Assembly: GCA_028694095.1 (NCBI GenBank)
Contig: JAQUTZ010000004.1
Location: 1 to 25,915 of the forward strand
DNA: 25,915 bases
Direction of reading: 5' to 3'
Origin: Minisyncoccota bacterium
GTDB taxonomy: Bacteria; Patescibacteriota; Minisyncoccia; Minisyncoccales; MHMH01
This document shows, piece after piece, positions 1 to 7,667 of this stretch. Position 1 is the first letter of the stretch. Every line of letters begins with the position of its first letter. Below the pieces are notes generated by a model. That model saw only the letters and a program-made list of their open reading frames with translations. It had not been told where the DNA came from and did not search any database. A program made the translations under genes and the position numbers.

Positions 1-510
1 TTCCATTAGCACTGCGGCCACCGGCACAACGGCATTAGTGGTGCAGGAAGCGTTGGAAGTTATTTCTCCCAAGGAGGGCGATGATAATCTATCGTCGTTG
101 GCCGCGCAAACAGCCTGCTCTACATTCCCCTTAGCGGGAGCGGAAATAACCACTCTTTTGGCTCCTGCCTCCAAATGGGCTCTGGACCCTTCGTCGGAAG
201 CAAAAAATCCCGTGGATTCTATTACCACGTCCACCTTTAAATCTTTCCAGGGCAGATTGCCGGGATCTTTTTCCGTCAGGCTTAGTACCCTCTTGCCGTC
301 GACAACCAGATAGCTCTTATCTTTATCTCTGGCTACTTCAACGTCCTTGCCGTACCTGCCGTAAACAGTGTCGTATTTTAGAAGGTAAGCCAAATTCTCT
401 TCGTCGGTAAGATCGTTAATGGCGACTATCTCTACGTCTTTGCGACCGAAAGCCTGCCTGAAAAAAGTCCTTCCAATCCTGCCGAATCCGTTTATTGCAA
501 TTCTTACCAT
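1..510 (-). CDS. gap: Glyceraldehyde-3-phosphate dehydrogenase, truncated by window edge
   Basis: This is the N-terminal half of phosphorylating GAPDH, which oxidises glyceraldehyde-3-phosphate to 1,3-bisphosphoglycerate with NAD(P) in glycolysis. Translation opens with MVRIAINGFGRIGR, the Rossmann nucleotide-binding start of the family, followed by a YLLKYDTVYGR segment, ISAPAK, and the catalytic SNASCTTN motif close to the left edge. The residue after TTN is Ala, where the second Cys of the usual CTTNC pattern would be. The C-terminal catalytic half lies outside the window. The ATG at 508-510 follows the glutaredoxin stop by one base, so the two genes are almost certainly co-transcribed with the upstream glycolytic genes. 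Identity is firm; only completeness is unknown. Confidence 0.96.
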   Translation of the reverse strand, partial: MVRIAINGFGRIGRTFFRQAFGRKDVEIVAINDLTDEENLAYLLKYDTVYGRYGKDVEVARDKDKSYLVVDGKRVLSLTEKDPGNLPWKDLKVDVVIESTGFFASDEGSRAHLEAGAKRVVISAPAKGNVEQAVCAANDDRLSSPSLGEITSNASCTTNAVVPVAAVLME

Positions 511-511
511 G

Positions 512-748
512 TTATTTTATTCCCAATAAACTGGATATTTTCCCCTTGTCGAACCCGATTACGATTTCCCCGTCTATATCAACAACAGGAACTCCCATTT
601 GATTGGTCTTGTTTATCATCTCCTCCCGAGCTTTTGCATCCTCCGCTACGTTGATATCCTCGAATTCAATATTATTTTCCTTTAAGAATTCTTTGAGGGT
701 TACGCAGTAAGGACAAGCCGGCGTGGAAAATACTCTGACTTTTGGCAT
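512..748 (-). CDS. Glutaredoxin-like protein (CPYC)
   Basis: A 78-residue single-domain glutaredoxin/NrdH-type thiol oxidoreductase. The active site CPYC is at residues 12-15 right after the first beta strand (VRVFSTPA). A GVPVVDIDG segment supplies the cis-proline loop, and a GFDKG turn near the C-terminus matches the glutathione or partner-binding end of the fold. The length equals a minimal glutaredoxin. It lies between a ROK kinase and gap in the same operon as thioredoxin reductase (4157-5095), which suggests it could be reduced by TrxB as NrdH is; that link is inference. No strong Shine-Dalgarno sequence is visible before the ATG. Glutaredoxin and NrdH cannot be told apart without a tree. 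Confidence 0.9.
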   Translation of the reverse strand: MPKVRVFSTPACPYCVTLKEFLKENNIEFEDINVAEDAKAREEMINKTNQMGVPVVDIDGEIVIGFDKGKISSLLGIK

Positions 749-768
749 ATTGTAAGATTATTTAATTA

Positions 769-1638
769 TTAATCGACTAGAAGAGCGGCGCCCACGGCTC
801 CACTCCAAGCTCCGAATTGAGCTTCTTTTATCTTAACATATTTCCTTGCTGAGGGCGAAATAACCCTCAAAGCCACTTCGGCTTGGACGGATTTTATAAA
901 AAACTTATAACCGCTGGATATGCCTCCGCCGATTACGACCACGTCCGGATCAATAAGGTTTATGGCCGAACTTATTCCGGCCCCTAAATACCGGCCGTAT
1001 TCCTGATAAACATTTAAAGCCCTCTTGTCTCCCTTTTGGGCTTTTTCCTGAAAGGCCTGGGGATAGGCGCCCTTTCTCAAAAAGAATTTTTCCGAAGCAT
1101 ACTGCTCTAAACACCCCTGGCCTCCGCAGCTGCACTTCAAGCCGTTATAGTTAATGGTCATATGCCCTATCTCCCCGGCTGCTCCGAAGGCTCCCTTGTG
1201 CAGCTCTCCGTTGATTACCAATCCTCCGCCGACGCCCGAACCCAAGGTTATCCCCAAAACCACCTTGGACTTTTTACCCCCGCCCAAACGGGCCTCGGCC
1301 AAAGCAAAACAATTGGCGTCGTTTTCCATTTTGGTTTTTAAACGCAAATGCCCCTGGACTATTTTAGCCAGAGGCTGGTTGCTGAGAGAAGTCAGGTTGG
1401 GAGGATTTAATATTTCAGTTCTTTCTTTATTTATAGGACCGGGCACTCCCAATCCTATGCCTTTTACCTCGGACCTGGAAATTCCCGAAAGAAGGTCTTC
1501 AGAGACAGCTTCAATGGCCTCCAGAAGGCCTTTCTGGTTTTTGGCGGTCAGCACCCCCTCCCTTTTGAGGATCTTTCCTCTTTGGACCAAGACGAAGTTC
1601 GTCTTGGTCGCTCCGATGTCGACGCCAACGCTGTACAT
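769..1638 (-). CDS. ROK family sugar kinase (glucokinase-like)
   Basis: A 289-residue ROK-family protein, probably phosphorylating a hexose with ATP. The phosphate-binding DIGATK is at residues 7-12, GVPGPI near 64-69, the sugar and catalytic-base segment ENDAN at 105-109, a Gly-rich ATP loop GITLGSGVGGG at 129-139, and EIGHM at 156-160 followed by the ROK zinc cluster CSCGGQGC (H159, C169, C171, C176 as likely ligands). There is no N-terminal DNA-binding domain, so it is an enzyme rather than a ROK repressor. It is embedded with glycolytic genes (eno, phosphoglycerate mutase, gap), which fits glucokinase, but fructose or N-acetylhexosamine kinase cannot be excluded. The ATG is 16 bases after the upstream stop. 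Confidence 0.92.
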   Translation of the reverse strand: MYSVGVDIGATKTNFVLVQRGKILKREGVLTAKNQKGLLEAIEAVSEDLLSGISRSEVKGIGLGVPGPINKERTEILNPPNLTSLSNQPLAKIVQGHLRLKTKMENDANCFALAEARLGGGKKSKVVLGITLGSGVGGGLVINGELHKGAFGAAGEIGHMTINYNGLKCSCGGQGCLEQYASEKFFLRKGAYPQAFQEKAQKGDKRALNVYQEYGRYLGAGISSAINLIDPDVVVIGGGISSGYKFFIKSVQAEVALRVISPSARKYVKIKEAQFGAWSGAVGAALLVD

Positions 1639-1654
1639 AAAATTGTTTGACTGA

Positions 1655-2287
1655 TTATTCCATGGGACACCCCGACAGCTCAGACAGCCGGCTGAAGCTT
1701 TGGGATCCGACTACTCTCTGGTCGTCGGCGTAAATCCAGGTTGGAACGGATTCAATTCCGTTATTCTGGCACTGTTCGCTCCACTGATCGTTTTCATCAA
1801 CGCATTCAACGTAATCGATATATTCCAGAGCTTCTCCGAAAATATCTTTCTGGTTCTGGCAGTGAGGGCAGTATTTAGAACCGTAAAGGGTAAACCCGCT
1901 GCTTGTCAGGCACTGAGCAAAAGAAGTCAAATCTCCCTCAAAAACCTCTTCTTCAATACCGGAAGATTCTTCTTGAGTGCCCTCCTCCCCGTCCTTCAGA
2001 TTAAATCCGCTGGGGAATAAAAAGTTGCCGTTTTTGGTAAGATAAGAGTGGTATTCTCTCCCGCTTATATCCATAAGGATGCCGTAAACCGGGCCCTCGT
2101 CCACTACTTTTACAAGCGAAGCGGTGACTCCTTCGTCCTCTATGCTTTTATTCACGAAATCTATGGTGATTTCACCGGCTTTTTCGGCAGAAATACTCTG
2201 GTAGTAATTAAAGTAATAAAAGGTGCCAACCGCCAAAAGAACGGCTACGACAGCGATTATTGAGCATGGGTTTTTTAGTTTTGTCAT
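1655..2287 (-). CDS. Membrane-anchored thioredoxin-fold protein (CPHC)
   Basis: A 210-residue protein with an N-terminal membrane anchor at about residues 8-28, an extracytoplasmic region, an acidic linker (about 99-119), and a C-terminal thioredoxin-like domain carrying CPHC at 140-143 and the cis-proline loop VPTW at 181-184. The C-terminal domain resembles the thioredoxin-like tail found on bacterial VKOR homologues (YGSKYCPHC, then a Cys before GIESVPTW). I infer an extracytoplasmic disulfide oxidoreductase. The start was set at the ATG at 2285-2287: the longer reading from 2380 would overlap the phosphoglycerate mutase gene by 83 bases and lacks hydrophobic character before the anchor. 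No VKOR or DsbD partner is seen in the window. Confidence 0.85.
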   Translation of the reverse strand: MTKLKNPCSIIAVVAVLLAVGTFYYFNYYQSISAEKAGEITIDFVNKSIEDEGVTASLVKVVDEGPVYGILMDISGREYHSYLTKNGNFLFPSGFNLKDGEEGTQEESSGIEEEVFEGDLTSFAQCLTSSGFTLYGSKYCPHCQNQKDIFGEALEYIDYVECVDENDQWSEQCQNNGIESVPTWIYADDQRVVGSQSFSRLSELSGCPME

Positions 2288-2297
2288 ATACTTAATA

Positions 2298-2966
2298 TTA
2301 ATAAGAATTGGTTTTTTTGTAAACTCCCTCCCGGTACTCGTATTCAATGATTCCCGCGTAAGGAACTTCAACGTTAACAATATCCTCGTCTGATATTTTT
2401 TCTATCTCCTTTATCAAGGCCCTCAAGCTATTATGGCTGGCCACCACCAAAACATCCTTTCCCTCCTTCAGGTCCTTCTCGATGAACTTTTTTTGAAACG
2501 GTCCAACTCTTTTTATCACATCTTTGAGACTTTCCCCTCCAGGAGGATTATTTTCATATCCCCTGCGCCAAAGATGAACCTGCTCGTCTCCGTATTTCTC
2601 CATGGTTTCTTTTTTATTCAATCCCTGAAGGTCTCCGTAATACCTCTCATTAAGAGCCTCTGAAACAAAAACCGGGATATAGTTTTTTTCCAACTCGCTG
2701 AACTCTCCCCACTTTTTCATCTTGCCGCTAAAATGCCTGAATATGGGATATCTTTCCCTTTTGCCCATAACCAGCAGACAACTTTCCATATTCCTTATTA
2801 AGGGAGAAGTGTAAGCGACGTCTATTTTCATATCGGCCAGCTTCTCTGCCACCTCCGGAACTTTTTCCCTGCCCTCCTGGCAAATGGGCACGTCCGTCCA
2901 TCCTGTAAACCTGTTTTCCAGGTTCCATTGAGATTTGAAATGCCTGAGTAGGATTAATTTTGGCAT
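2298..2966 (-). CDS. gpmA: Phosphoglycerate mutase, dPGM (histidine phosphatase) type, variant
   Basis: A 222-residue member of the histidine phosphatase superfamily interconverting 3- and 2-phosphoglycerate. The start LLRHFKSQWN with ENRFTGWTDVP is diagnostic for the dPGM branch. The catalytic His is H9; R58 and NER (106-108) match the substrate and acid residues. Three oddities are seen directly: RHG is RHF and the following Glu is Lys, an extra segment of about 20 residues lies between R58 and E107 compared with E. coli GpmA, and the usual AHGNSLRAL is ASHNSLRAL, placing the second His one residue later. It sits directly after enolase, its pathway neighbour, with one base between stop and start. 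Function is likely retained, but the altered active site deserves a test. Confidence 0.9.
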   Translation of the reverse strand: MPKLILLRHFKSQWNLENRFTGWTDVPICQEGREKVPEVAEKLADMKIDVAYTSPLIRNMESCLLVMGKRERYPIFRHFSGKMKKWGEFSELEKNYIPVFVSEALNERYYGDLQGLNKKETMEKYGDEQVHLWRRGYENNPPGGESLKDVIKRVGPFQKKFIEKDLKEGKDVLVVASHNSLRALIKEIEKISDEDIVNVEVPYAGIIEYEYREGVYKKTNSY

Positions 2967-2967
2967 A

Positions 2968-4167
2968 TTACATTTCTTCGGTGATTTTTAATAATCTTTT
3001 ATATTTGGCCATTCTGAATTCAGTGGCCGGGGCTCCGGATTTTAAATAATTAGCTCCGAGGCCGACAGCCAGGTCGGCTATGAAATCGTCCTCTGTTTCT
3101 CCCGATCTGTGGGAAACTATGACTTTCCAGCCGAAAGATTTTGCCAACTTTCCCGCTTCAATGCCTTCGCTTAACGTTCCCACCTGATTAACCTTTAGAA
3201 TCAGCCCGTTGCAAGCTTTTTTCTCTTCGGCCTCTTTAATCCTTTCCGAATTGCTTACCAAAAGATCGTCGCCGACAATAATCACCTTGTCCCCTATTTC
3301 TTTTTGAATATCGATAAATCCCTGCCAGTCTTCTTCTTGAAACGGATCTTCCAGGGAAACTATCGGATATTTGTCGGCAAGCTCCATGTAGTAACGAAGC
3401 AATTCTCCTCTATCTAAAAAGTCGAAGCCTACCTGATATTTTCCATTTTTATAGAATTGGGATGCGGCTGCATCTACGGCTATCTTGGTTATTTTCTCGC
3501 ATCCGGCTTTCCTCGCAGCTTTCAATATAAGTTCTATCGCTTCCTCGGCTCCTGACAATGGCGGAGCAAACCCGCCTTCGTCCCCCAAAACAAGCGCTTC
3601 CCTTCCGTATTCTTCTTCAATCAGTTTTTCAAGCTCCCTGTAAACCGCCGAACCGGATTCCAGATTTTTTTCCGGAGACCCTCCTTCTATTACCGCCATG
3701 AATTCCTGAAGGGAAAGATTGTTTTTGGCGTGAGCCCCTCCGTTAATGATATTAAAGGTGGGCACCGATAAAAACGGCTTCTGCCCGGATATAGAGGAAA
3801 TATACCGCCAAAGAGGAACGTTCAATCCCGCCGCTCCCGCTCTGGCTGCAGCCAATGAAACCCCTAATATGGCGTTGGCTCCGAGCTTGGACTTATCTTT
3901 GGTCCCGTCCATTTCAATCATCAGCCGGTCCAGGCCTTCCTGGTCGGCGACATCATTGCCTTTCAGCTCCGGAGCTATTATCTTATTAACGTTCTCAACG
4001 GCCTTATCGGCGTTTAGGGCAACAGCCTCCCCTTCCCCCGTGGAAGCGCCGGAAGGAACTCCGGCAGAAAACTTTCCATCGGCAGTTTCCACCTCGACTC
4101 TTAAGGTCGGATTCCCCCTGGAATCCGACATCTTTTCAGCCAGAATTGCTTTTATTTCACTGGACAT
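2968..4167 (-). CDS. eno: Enolase
   Basis: Converts 2-phosphoglycerate to phosphoenolpyruvate. Family motifs in order: SDSRGNPT (14-21), PSGASTG (38-44), NIINGGAHA with KNNLSLQEF, GDEGGFAP, the metal ligand segment SLEDPF, GDDLLVSN, the catalytic-lysine strand LKVNQVGT and SHRSGETED. At 399 residues it is about 30 shorter than E. coli enolase; part of this is a deletion after PSGASTG, where the usual ELRDGD...GKG loop is reduced to a few residues before KAVENVN. Near the end SGAPATEFRMAKY replaces the more usual GAPxRSERLAKY. All catalytic residues I can place are present, so it should be active. It overlaps the end of trxB by 11 bases. Confidence 0.97.
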   Translation of the reverse strand: MSSEIKAILAEKMSDSRGNPTLRVEVETADGKFSAGVPSGASTGEGEAVALNADKAVENVNKIIAPELKGNDVADQEGLDRLMIEMDGTKDKSKLGANAILGVSLAAARAGAAGLNVPLWRYISSISGQKPFLSVPTFNIINGGAHAKNNLSLQEFMAVIEGGSPEKNLESGSAVYRELEKLIEEEYGREALVLGDEGGFAPPLSGAEEAIELILKAARKAGCEKITKIAVDAAASQFYKNGKYQVGFDFLDRGELLRYYMELADKYPIVSLEDPFQEEDWQGFIDIQKEIGDKVIIVGDDLLVSNSERIKEAEEKKACNGLILKVNQVGTLSEGIEAGKLAKSFGWKVIVSHRSGETEDDFIADLAVGLGANYLKSGAPATEFRMAKYKRLLKITEEM

Positions 4168-5095
4168 CGGAATTTATTTTGTCTAGATAGTCGGCTGCCG
4201 AAAGAAGGGCCGTGGTCCCCTGGCCGCAGGCTATTATTATCTGCTTATACTTTACGTCAGTCGCGTCTCCGGCCGCGAAAATCCCGGGAGTGCGCGTTTG
4301 GCAGGTTCTGTGGTCTATTTTTATCTCGTCCCTTTCGTTAAAATCAACCAAGTCTTTGATAAATCCCGTAGCGGGAACATTGCCTATTTCTACAAATATC
4401 CCCTGCAAGCGAAGGGTTTTCTCTTCTCCAGTTTTTTTATCTTCATAAATCAGCGACTCGACAAATTGGGCGCCCTCTATTTTTTTAACGGCTGCGGAAG
4501 TAATCACTTCTATCTTCGGGTTTTCCTCGACTTTCTTTCGGTTGGCCTCATCGGCTTTTACTTCTCCCGAAGCTTCCAGTATGTATACTTTGTTCGCGTA
4601 TTTGCGCATAGAAAGGGCGGATTCAAAACCGGAATTGCCCCCGCCGATGACAGCCACGTCTTTGTCGGCGAACAAGGGAGCGTCGCAGGTAGTGCAGTAA
4701 GAAACTCCTTTTCCTATAAACTCCTTCTCTCCCTCAACCTCAAGCGGCCTGGGATCGGCTCCGGTAGCCACGATAACGGCTGAAGCGGAAAGCTCGCCGC
4801 TGTTTTCGGTTTTAACCAAAAAGCCGCTGCCTTCTTTTTTAACCCTTCCCGCTTTGTCGTTAATAATTTCCATGCCGTTTTCCTTCAGCTGCTCCACCAT
4901 GCTCTGTACTAAATCGGCTCCGGATATTGATTTAAATCCCGGATAGTTTTCAATGGCAACCGATTTTCTGACCATTTGTCCGCCGAAAGACTTGGTAACC
5001 AAAACGGTCTTTATCTTTCTTCTGGCGGCATATATTCCCGCGGCAATCCCGGCTGGCCCGCCTCCGATGATAATTAACTCGTAATTCCTGTCCAT
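4157..5095 (-). CDS. trxB: Thioredoxin reductase
   Basis: A 312-residue flavoprotein that passes electrons from NAD(P)H via FAD to thioredoxin-type proteins. The FAD-binding GGGPAGIAAG is at residues 11-20, the redox-active pair is in CTTCD (C134, C137, D138), the NAD(P)H-binding Rossmann motif VIGGGNSGFESA follows at about 148-159, and the C-terminal FAD motif GIFAAGDAT is near 271-279. The length is normal for the low-molecular-weight class. The active site is CTTC rather than the common CATC or CAVC. It lies between galU and enolase and shares an operon with a glutaredoxin and a membrane thioredoxin-fold protein; a thioredoxin sits at the right edge of the window. Likely partners are therefore local. 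Confidence 0.95.
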   Translation of the reverse strand: MDRNYELIIIGGGPAGIAAGIYAARRKIKTVLVTKSFGGQMVRKSVAIENYPGFKSISGADLVQSMVEQLKENGMEIINDKAGRVKKEGSGFLVKTENSGELSASAVIVATGADPRPLEVEGEKEFIGKGVSYCTTCDAPLFADKDVAVIGGGNSGFESALSMRKYANKVYILEASGEVKADEANRKKVEENPKIEVITSAAVKKIEGAQFVESLIYEDKKTGEEKTLRLQGIFVEIGNVPATGFIKDLVDFNERDEIKIDHRTCQTRTPGIFAAGDATDVKYKQIIIACGQGTTALLSAADYLDKINSDVQ

Positions 5096-5098
5096 AAA

Positions 5099-5971
5099 TT
5101 ATTTTCCGATTTCTTTAAGATATTTTTTTAAATCCTCTCCGTAACTGGGATGTTTAAGGGCAAAATACATAGTTGACTGCAGCCACCTGTAAATGTCGCC
5201 GCACTCCATCCACTGCCCCTCTATTTCGTGCCCGTAAACCATTTTTCCGTCCTTTATCATCGATTCAAAAGCTTCAGCTAAAATAATCTCTCCCTTTTTA
5301 TTGGGCGTCTGTTTTTTAAGATAATCGAAAACGTCGGGAGTGATTATATACCTCCCCAAAACAGCCAAATCAGAAGGAGCCTCTTGGGGAGAGGGCTTTT
5401 CAATCACTCCTTTGATTTTGTAAACCCGGGAAGCGATTTTTTCCACGTCAGCGACTCCGTAATGGGAAATCTTTTCCTTGGGCAGCTTCTTTAGGGCCAT
5501 CATCGGCCTTTTGCTTGTCTTGAAAATCTGAATCAACTGGGAAAGGCAGGGAACTTTTGAATCGACGATGTCGTCTGTAAAAAATATTCCGCAAGGATCC
5601 TGGATGAGCTTTCTGGCCTGTAAGATGGCGTGCCCGTCTCCAAGAGGCTCTTTTTGCACCACGAAAGAAAAAGAAATGTTTTTTGATATCTCTTCCAGGT
5701 GCTGGACTCTTTCCAAAAGGCTGTCTTTCTTCCTTTCCTTGAGGAGTTTCTCCAGCTTGGGGGACTTCTTGAAATAATCGACTACCTCTTTTTTCTTGCC
5801 CGGAGAAATAACGAAAACCACCTCCTTAACGCCGGAATGCATGGCTTCTTCCAACAGATACTGAACCATGGGCTTGTCCACTAAAGGCAAAAGCTCCTTG
5901 GGAACGGCCTTGGATATGGGCAGGAATCTGGTTCCCGCTCCGGCGATTAGAATAATAGCTTTGTTTATCAT
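5099..5971 (-). CDS. galU: UTP-glucose-1-phosphate uridylyltransferase
   Basis: A 290-residue nucleotidyltransferase making UDP-glucose from UTP and glucose-1-phosphate, feeding glycan synthesis. The N-terminus has the family signature GAGTRFLPISKAVPKELLP, followed by VDKPMVQY, the EPLGDGHAI segment, FTDDIVDS (the metal-binding acidic motif) and GVIEKPSP. The start was set at the ATG at 5969-5971, where homology begins; the longer reading from 6079 runs through a terminator and into the end of ftsZ. It is the first gene of the leftward glycolysis and redox operon and lies just downstream of the ftsZ terminator. RfbA or GlgC type activities are less likely given the KAVPKELLP pattern. Confidence 0.93.
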   Translation of the reverse strand: MINKAIILIAGAGTRFLPISKAVPKELLPLVDKPMVQYLLEEAMHSGVKEVVFVISPGKKKEVVDYFKKSPKLEKLLKERKKDSLLERVQHLEEISKNISFSFVVQKEPLGDGHAILQARKLIQDPCGIFFTDDIVDSKVPCLSQLIQIFKTSKRPMMALKKLPKEKISHYGVADVEKIASRVYKIKGVIEKPSPQEAPSDLAVLGRYIITPDVFDYLKKQTPNKKGEIILAEAFESMIKDGKMVYGHEIEGQWMECGDIYRWLQSTMYFALKHPSYGEDLKKYLKEIGK

Positions 5972-6000
5972 CTTCTTTATTTTATCAAAGTCGGAGGAAA
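5972..6000 (-). promoter_or_regulatory. Possible promoter of galU operon
   Basis: On the minus strand a TAAAAT box (5979-5984) lies seven bases before the galU ATG, immediately after the ftsZ terminator. No good -35 box is seen at 16-18 bases. If used, the transcript would begin at or next to the ATG, making it nearly leaderless. An AAAGAAG run before the ATG could instead act as a weak ribosome binding site. Confidence 0.3.
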
Positions 6001-6026
6001 ATAAAAGCCCCGCGGTAAGCGGGGCA
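5998..6026 (-). terminator. Rho-independent terminator of ftsZ
   Basis: A perfect 7-bp GC stem, GCCCCGC (6007-6013) and GCGGGGC (6019-6025), with a five-base loop. On the minus strand it is followed by a T-rich run (TTTTATTTT). It starts 11 bases after the ftsZ stop codon, so ftsZ ends its own transcript and galU needs another promoter or read-through. Confidence 0.9.
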
Positions 6027-6036
6027 ACAAAAAAAT

Positions 6037-7569
6037 CTATTCGTTTTCCCTTCTCCTCAGGAAAGCGGGGATATCCCATCGCTTTTCCTGGTCGATTATT
6101 TCCTCTTCCGTCTTTTCAGCTTCCTTCTTTAAATCAAGGGCGTTTTTTCTGGTTAAAATCTTGTTTTCTTCTTTTTGAACTTTCTCTTCCTTTTTTATTT
6201 CTTTGGGTTCCGGCTTATTTTCCGGTTTGGGGGCGGGGCCGGGTTTCTTCTTGGGCTTGGATTTCTTCTTGGGCTTTTTCGGGGCCGCTTTCTTTTCCGG
6301 CTTCTTTTTCAGCTTCTTTTTGGGAGCTACTTTCTTTACCGGCTTCTTTTTCAATTCGGGCTCTGGTTCTGGAACAGGCGCCGGCTCGGGTTCGGGCTGA
6401 ATCTTCTTTGCGGCTTTTTTCCTGGCAGGCTCTTTGCCGACTCCAACGGCCAATAAAGTCACCCTTAGCTTGTTTTTGTAGGAATTGTCCTGGGAAACTC
6501 CGAATATTATCTTGGCTCTCTTGTTGTAGTCGGAAATCGTCTTGCTGATATGCTCCACCTCCCGCATTTCCAAAGCCTGGGGGGCTGTAATATTAAAAAC
6601 TATTTTCTCCGCTCCCTGGATATTATATTCGTTTAAGGGGCTTTTTAGCAGCTCCTTGACTGCCTCCTCGGCCCGGCTTGGGCCGTCGGCAACAGCGGTA
6701 TTCAAATAGGCCAGCTTTCCCTTGCCCTCTAAAATAGTTTTTAAGTCGGCAAAATCAATATTTATCAGCCCGGGAACGTAAATCATTTCAATCAAGCCCC
6801 GGAGATTTTCCGACAGCCTTCCGTTAATTGAAGAAAAAGCTGCCTTTAACGGAGTATTTTTATCTATTATTTTGAAAATATTCTCATTGGGTATTATGGA
6901 AACGACGTTAAGGTTCGGGGTAATCCTTTCCAGGGCCGACTTGGCTATTTGAGCTCTCTTTCCTCCCTCGAACTTAAAGGGCATGGTAAAAATCCCTATT
7001 GTCATCACGCCCAGCTCTCTGGCAATTTTGGCAAACTCGGGAGCCGCCCCCGATCCTGTTCCCCCTCCCAGGGAAGAAACAATAACGGCCAGGTCTATTC
7101 CCTGAAAAAGTTTGGCGACTTTATCGCTCTCTTCTTTGGCAGCCTTTTGCCCAAGCCTGGGATCCATTCCGCAGCCGAGCCCTCCGGTAACGCTGTTGCC
7201 GAAGGAAAACTTTCTCGCCTGCCTTGCAGCTTCCCTCAAAGCTTGAGTATCGGTATTAGCCACCACGAAATCAATCCTGCTTATCTGGGGAGCGATTTCG
7301 GAAACTATAGAGCTGCCTCCCCCGCCGATTCCTATAATCCGCATTCTGGTCTTGTGGACTTGGTCTTGGGAGGAAAAAGCCGGCTTTTTCTTAATCTTAA
7401 GGGAGGGCTTTTTCTTTTTATGAGTACCGCTCTTTTTAGATTTTTTGGAAGATGGTTTCTTTTTGGGCTTAACAGTTTTCTTCGGCTTTCTTTTCAAAGC
7501 CGGTTTCTTTTTGGAGAATTTTCTTGAGGGCCTTTTTGTTTTTGCTTTTTTAGCTTTCTTTTTGGCCAT
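6037..7569 (-). CDS. ftsZ: Cell division protein FtsZ with Lys-rich N-terminal and linker extensions
   Basis: A 510-residue tubulin-like GTPase forming the division ring. The GTPase core covers about residues 76-378: RIIGIGGGGSS, the tubulin signature GGGTGSGAAP (168-177), the FEGGKR loop, and the T7 synergy loop NIDFADL (270-276) with both acidic residues. The C-terminus carries the conserved tail WDIPAFLRRR (498-507), the usual docking site for FtsA, SepF or ZipA-like partners. Unusual are the first 70 residues, almost only Lys, Arg, Pro and Ser, and a linker (about 380-495) of Lys/Pro/Ala/Glu-rich histone-H1-like sequence. Ordinary FtsZ has only a short N-terminal extension. It is transcribed alone, from its own promoter (7587-7616) to its own terminator. 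Confidence 0.95.
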   Translation of the reverse strand: MAKKKAKKAKTKRPSRKFSKKKPALKRKPKKTVKPKKKPSSKKSKKSGTHKKKKPSLKIKKKPAFSSQDQVHKTRMRIIGIGGGGSSIVSEIAPQISRIDFVVANTDTQALREAARQARKFSFGNSVTGGLGCGMDPRLGQKAAKEESDKVAKLFQGIDLAVIVSSLGGGTGSGAAPEFAKIARELGVMTIGIFTMPFKFEGGKRAQIAKSALERITPNLNVVSIIPNENIFKIIDKNTPLKAAFSSINGRLSENLRGLIEMIYVPGLINIDFADLKTILEGKGKLAYLNTAVADGPSRAEEAVKELLKSPLNEYNIQGAEKIVFNITAPQALEMREVEHISKTISDYNKRAKIIFGVSQDNSYKNKLRVTLLAVGVGKEPARKKAAKKIQPEPEPAPVPEPEPELKKKPVKKVAPKKKLKKKPEKKAAPKKPKKKSKPKKKPGPAPKPENKPEPKEIKKEEKVQKEENKILTRKNALDLKKEAEKTEEEIIDQEKRWDIPAFLRRRENE

Positions 7570-7586
7570 AATTTCAGTCTTCTTTG

Positions 7587-7616
7587 ATTATATTAACAGG
7601 AGGAGCTAAAAGTCAA
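7587..7616 (-). promoter_or_regulatory. Sigma70-type promoter of ftsZ
   Basis: Minus strand: TTGACT (7611-7616), an 18-base spacer and TATAAT (7587-7592). The expected transcript start is about 10 bases before the ftsZ ATG, giving a very short leader with only a weak GAAGA-type ribosome binding site. Confidence 0.8.
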
Positions 7617-7623
7617 CAGCGAG

Positions 7624-7658
7624 GAAATAAAAACTGGGTCTTTTAAAAGACCCAGTTA
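7624..7658 (-). terminator. Terminator after the small Cys-protein operon
   Basis: A 13-bp inverted repeat, AACTGGGTCTTTT (7632-7644) and AAAAGACCCAGTT (7645-7657), followed on the minus strand by TTTTTATTT. It ends the dCMP deaminase/Cys-protein unit just before the ftsZ promoter. The stem is nearly symmetric, so weak plus-strand activity is possible. Confidence 0.88.
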
Positions 7659-7667
7659 TTCTTAAAA

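Noticed and set aside
2288..2380. N-terminal extension of the membrane thioredoxin-fold protein
   Set aside because: It would overlap the mutase gene and put 31 polar residues before the membrane anchor; the ATG at 2287 fits better.
6175..6456. Phe/Leu/Gly-rich plus-strand open frame
   Set aside because: It is the complement of the Lys/Pro-rich ftsZ linker; composition is a mirror effect and there is no ribosome binding site.
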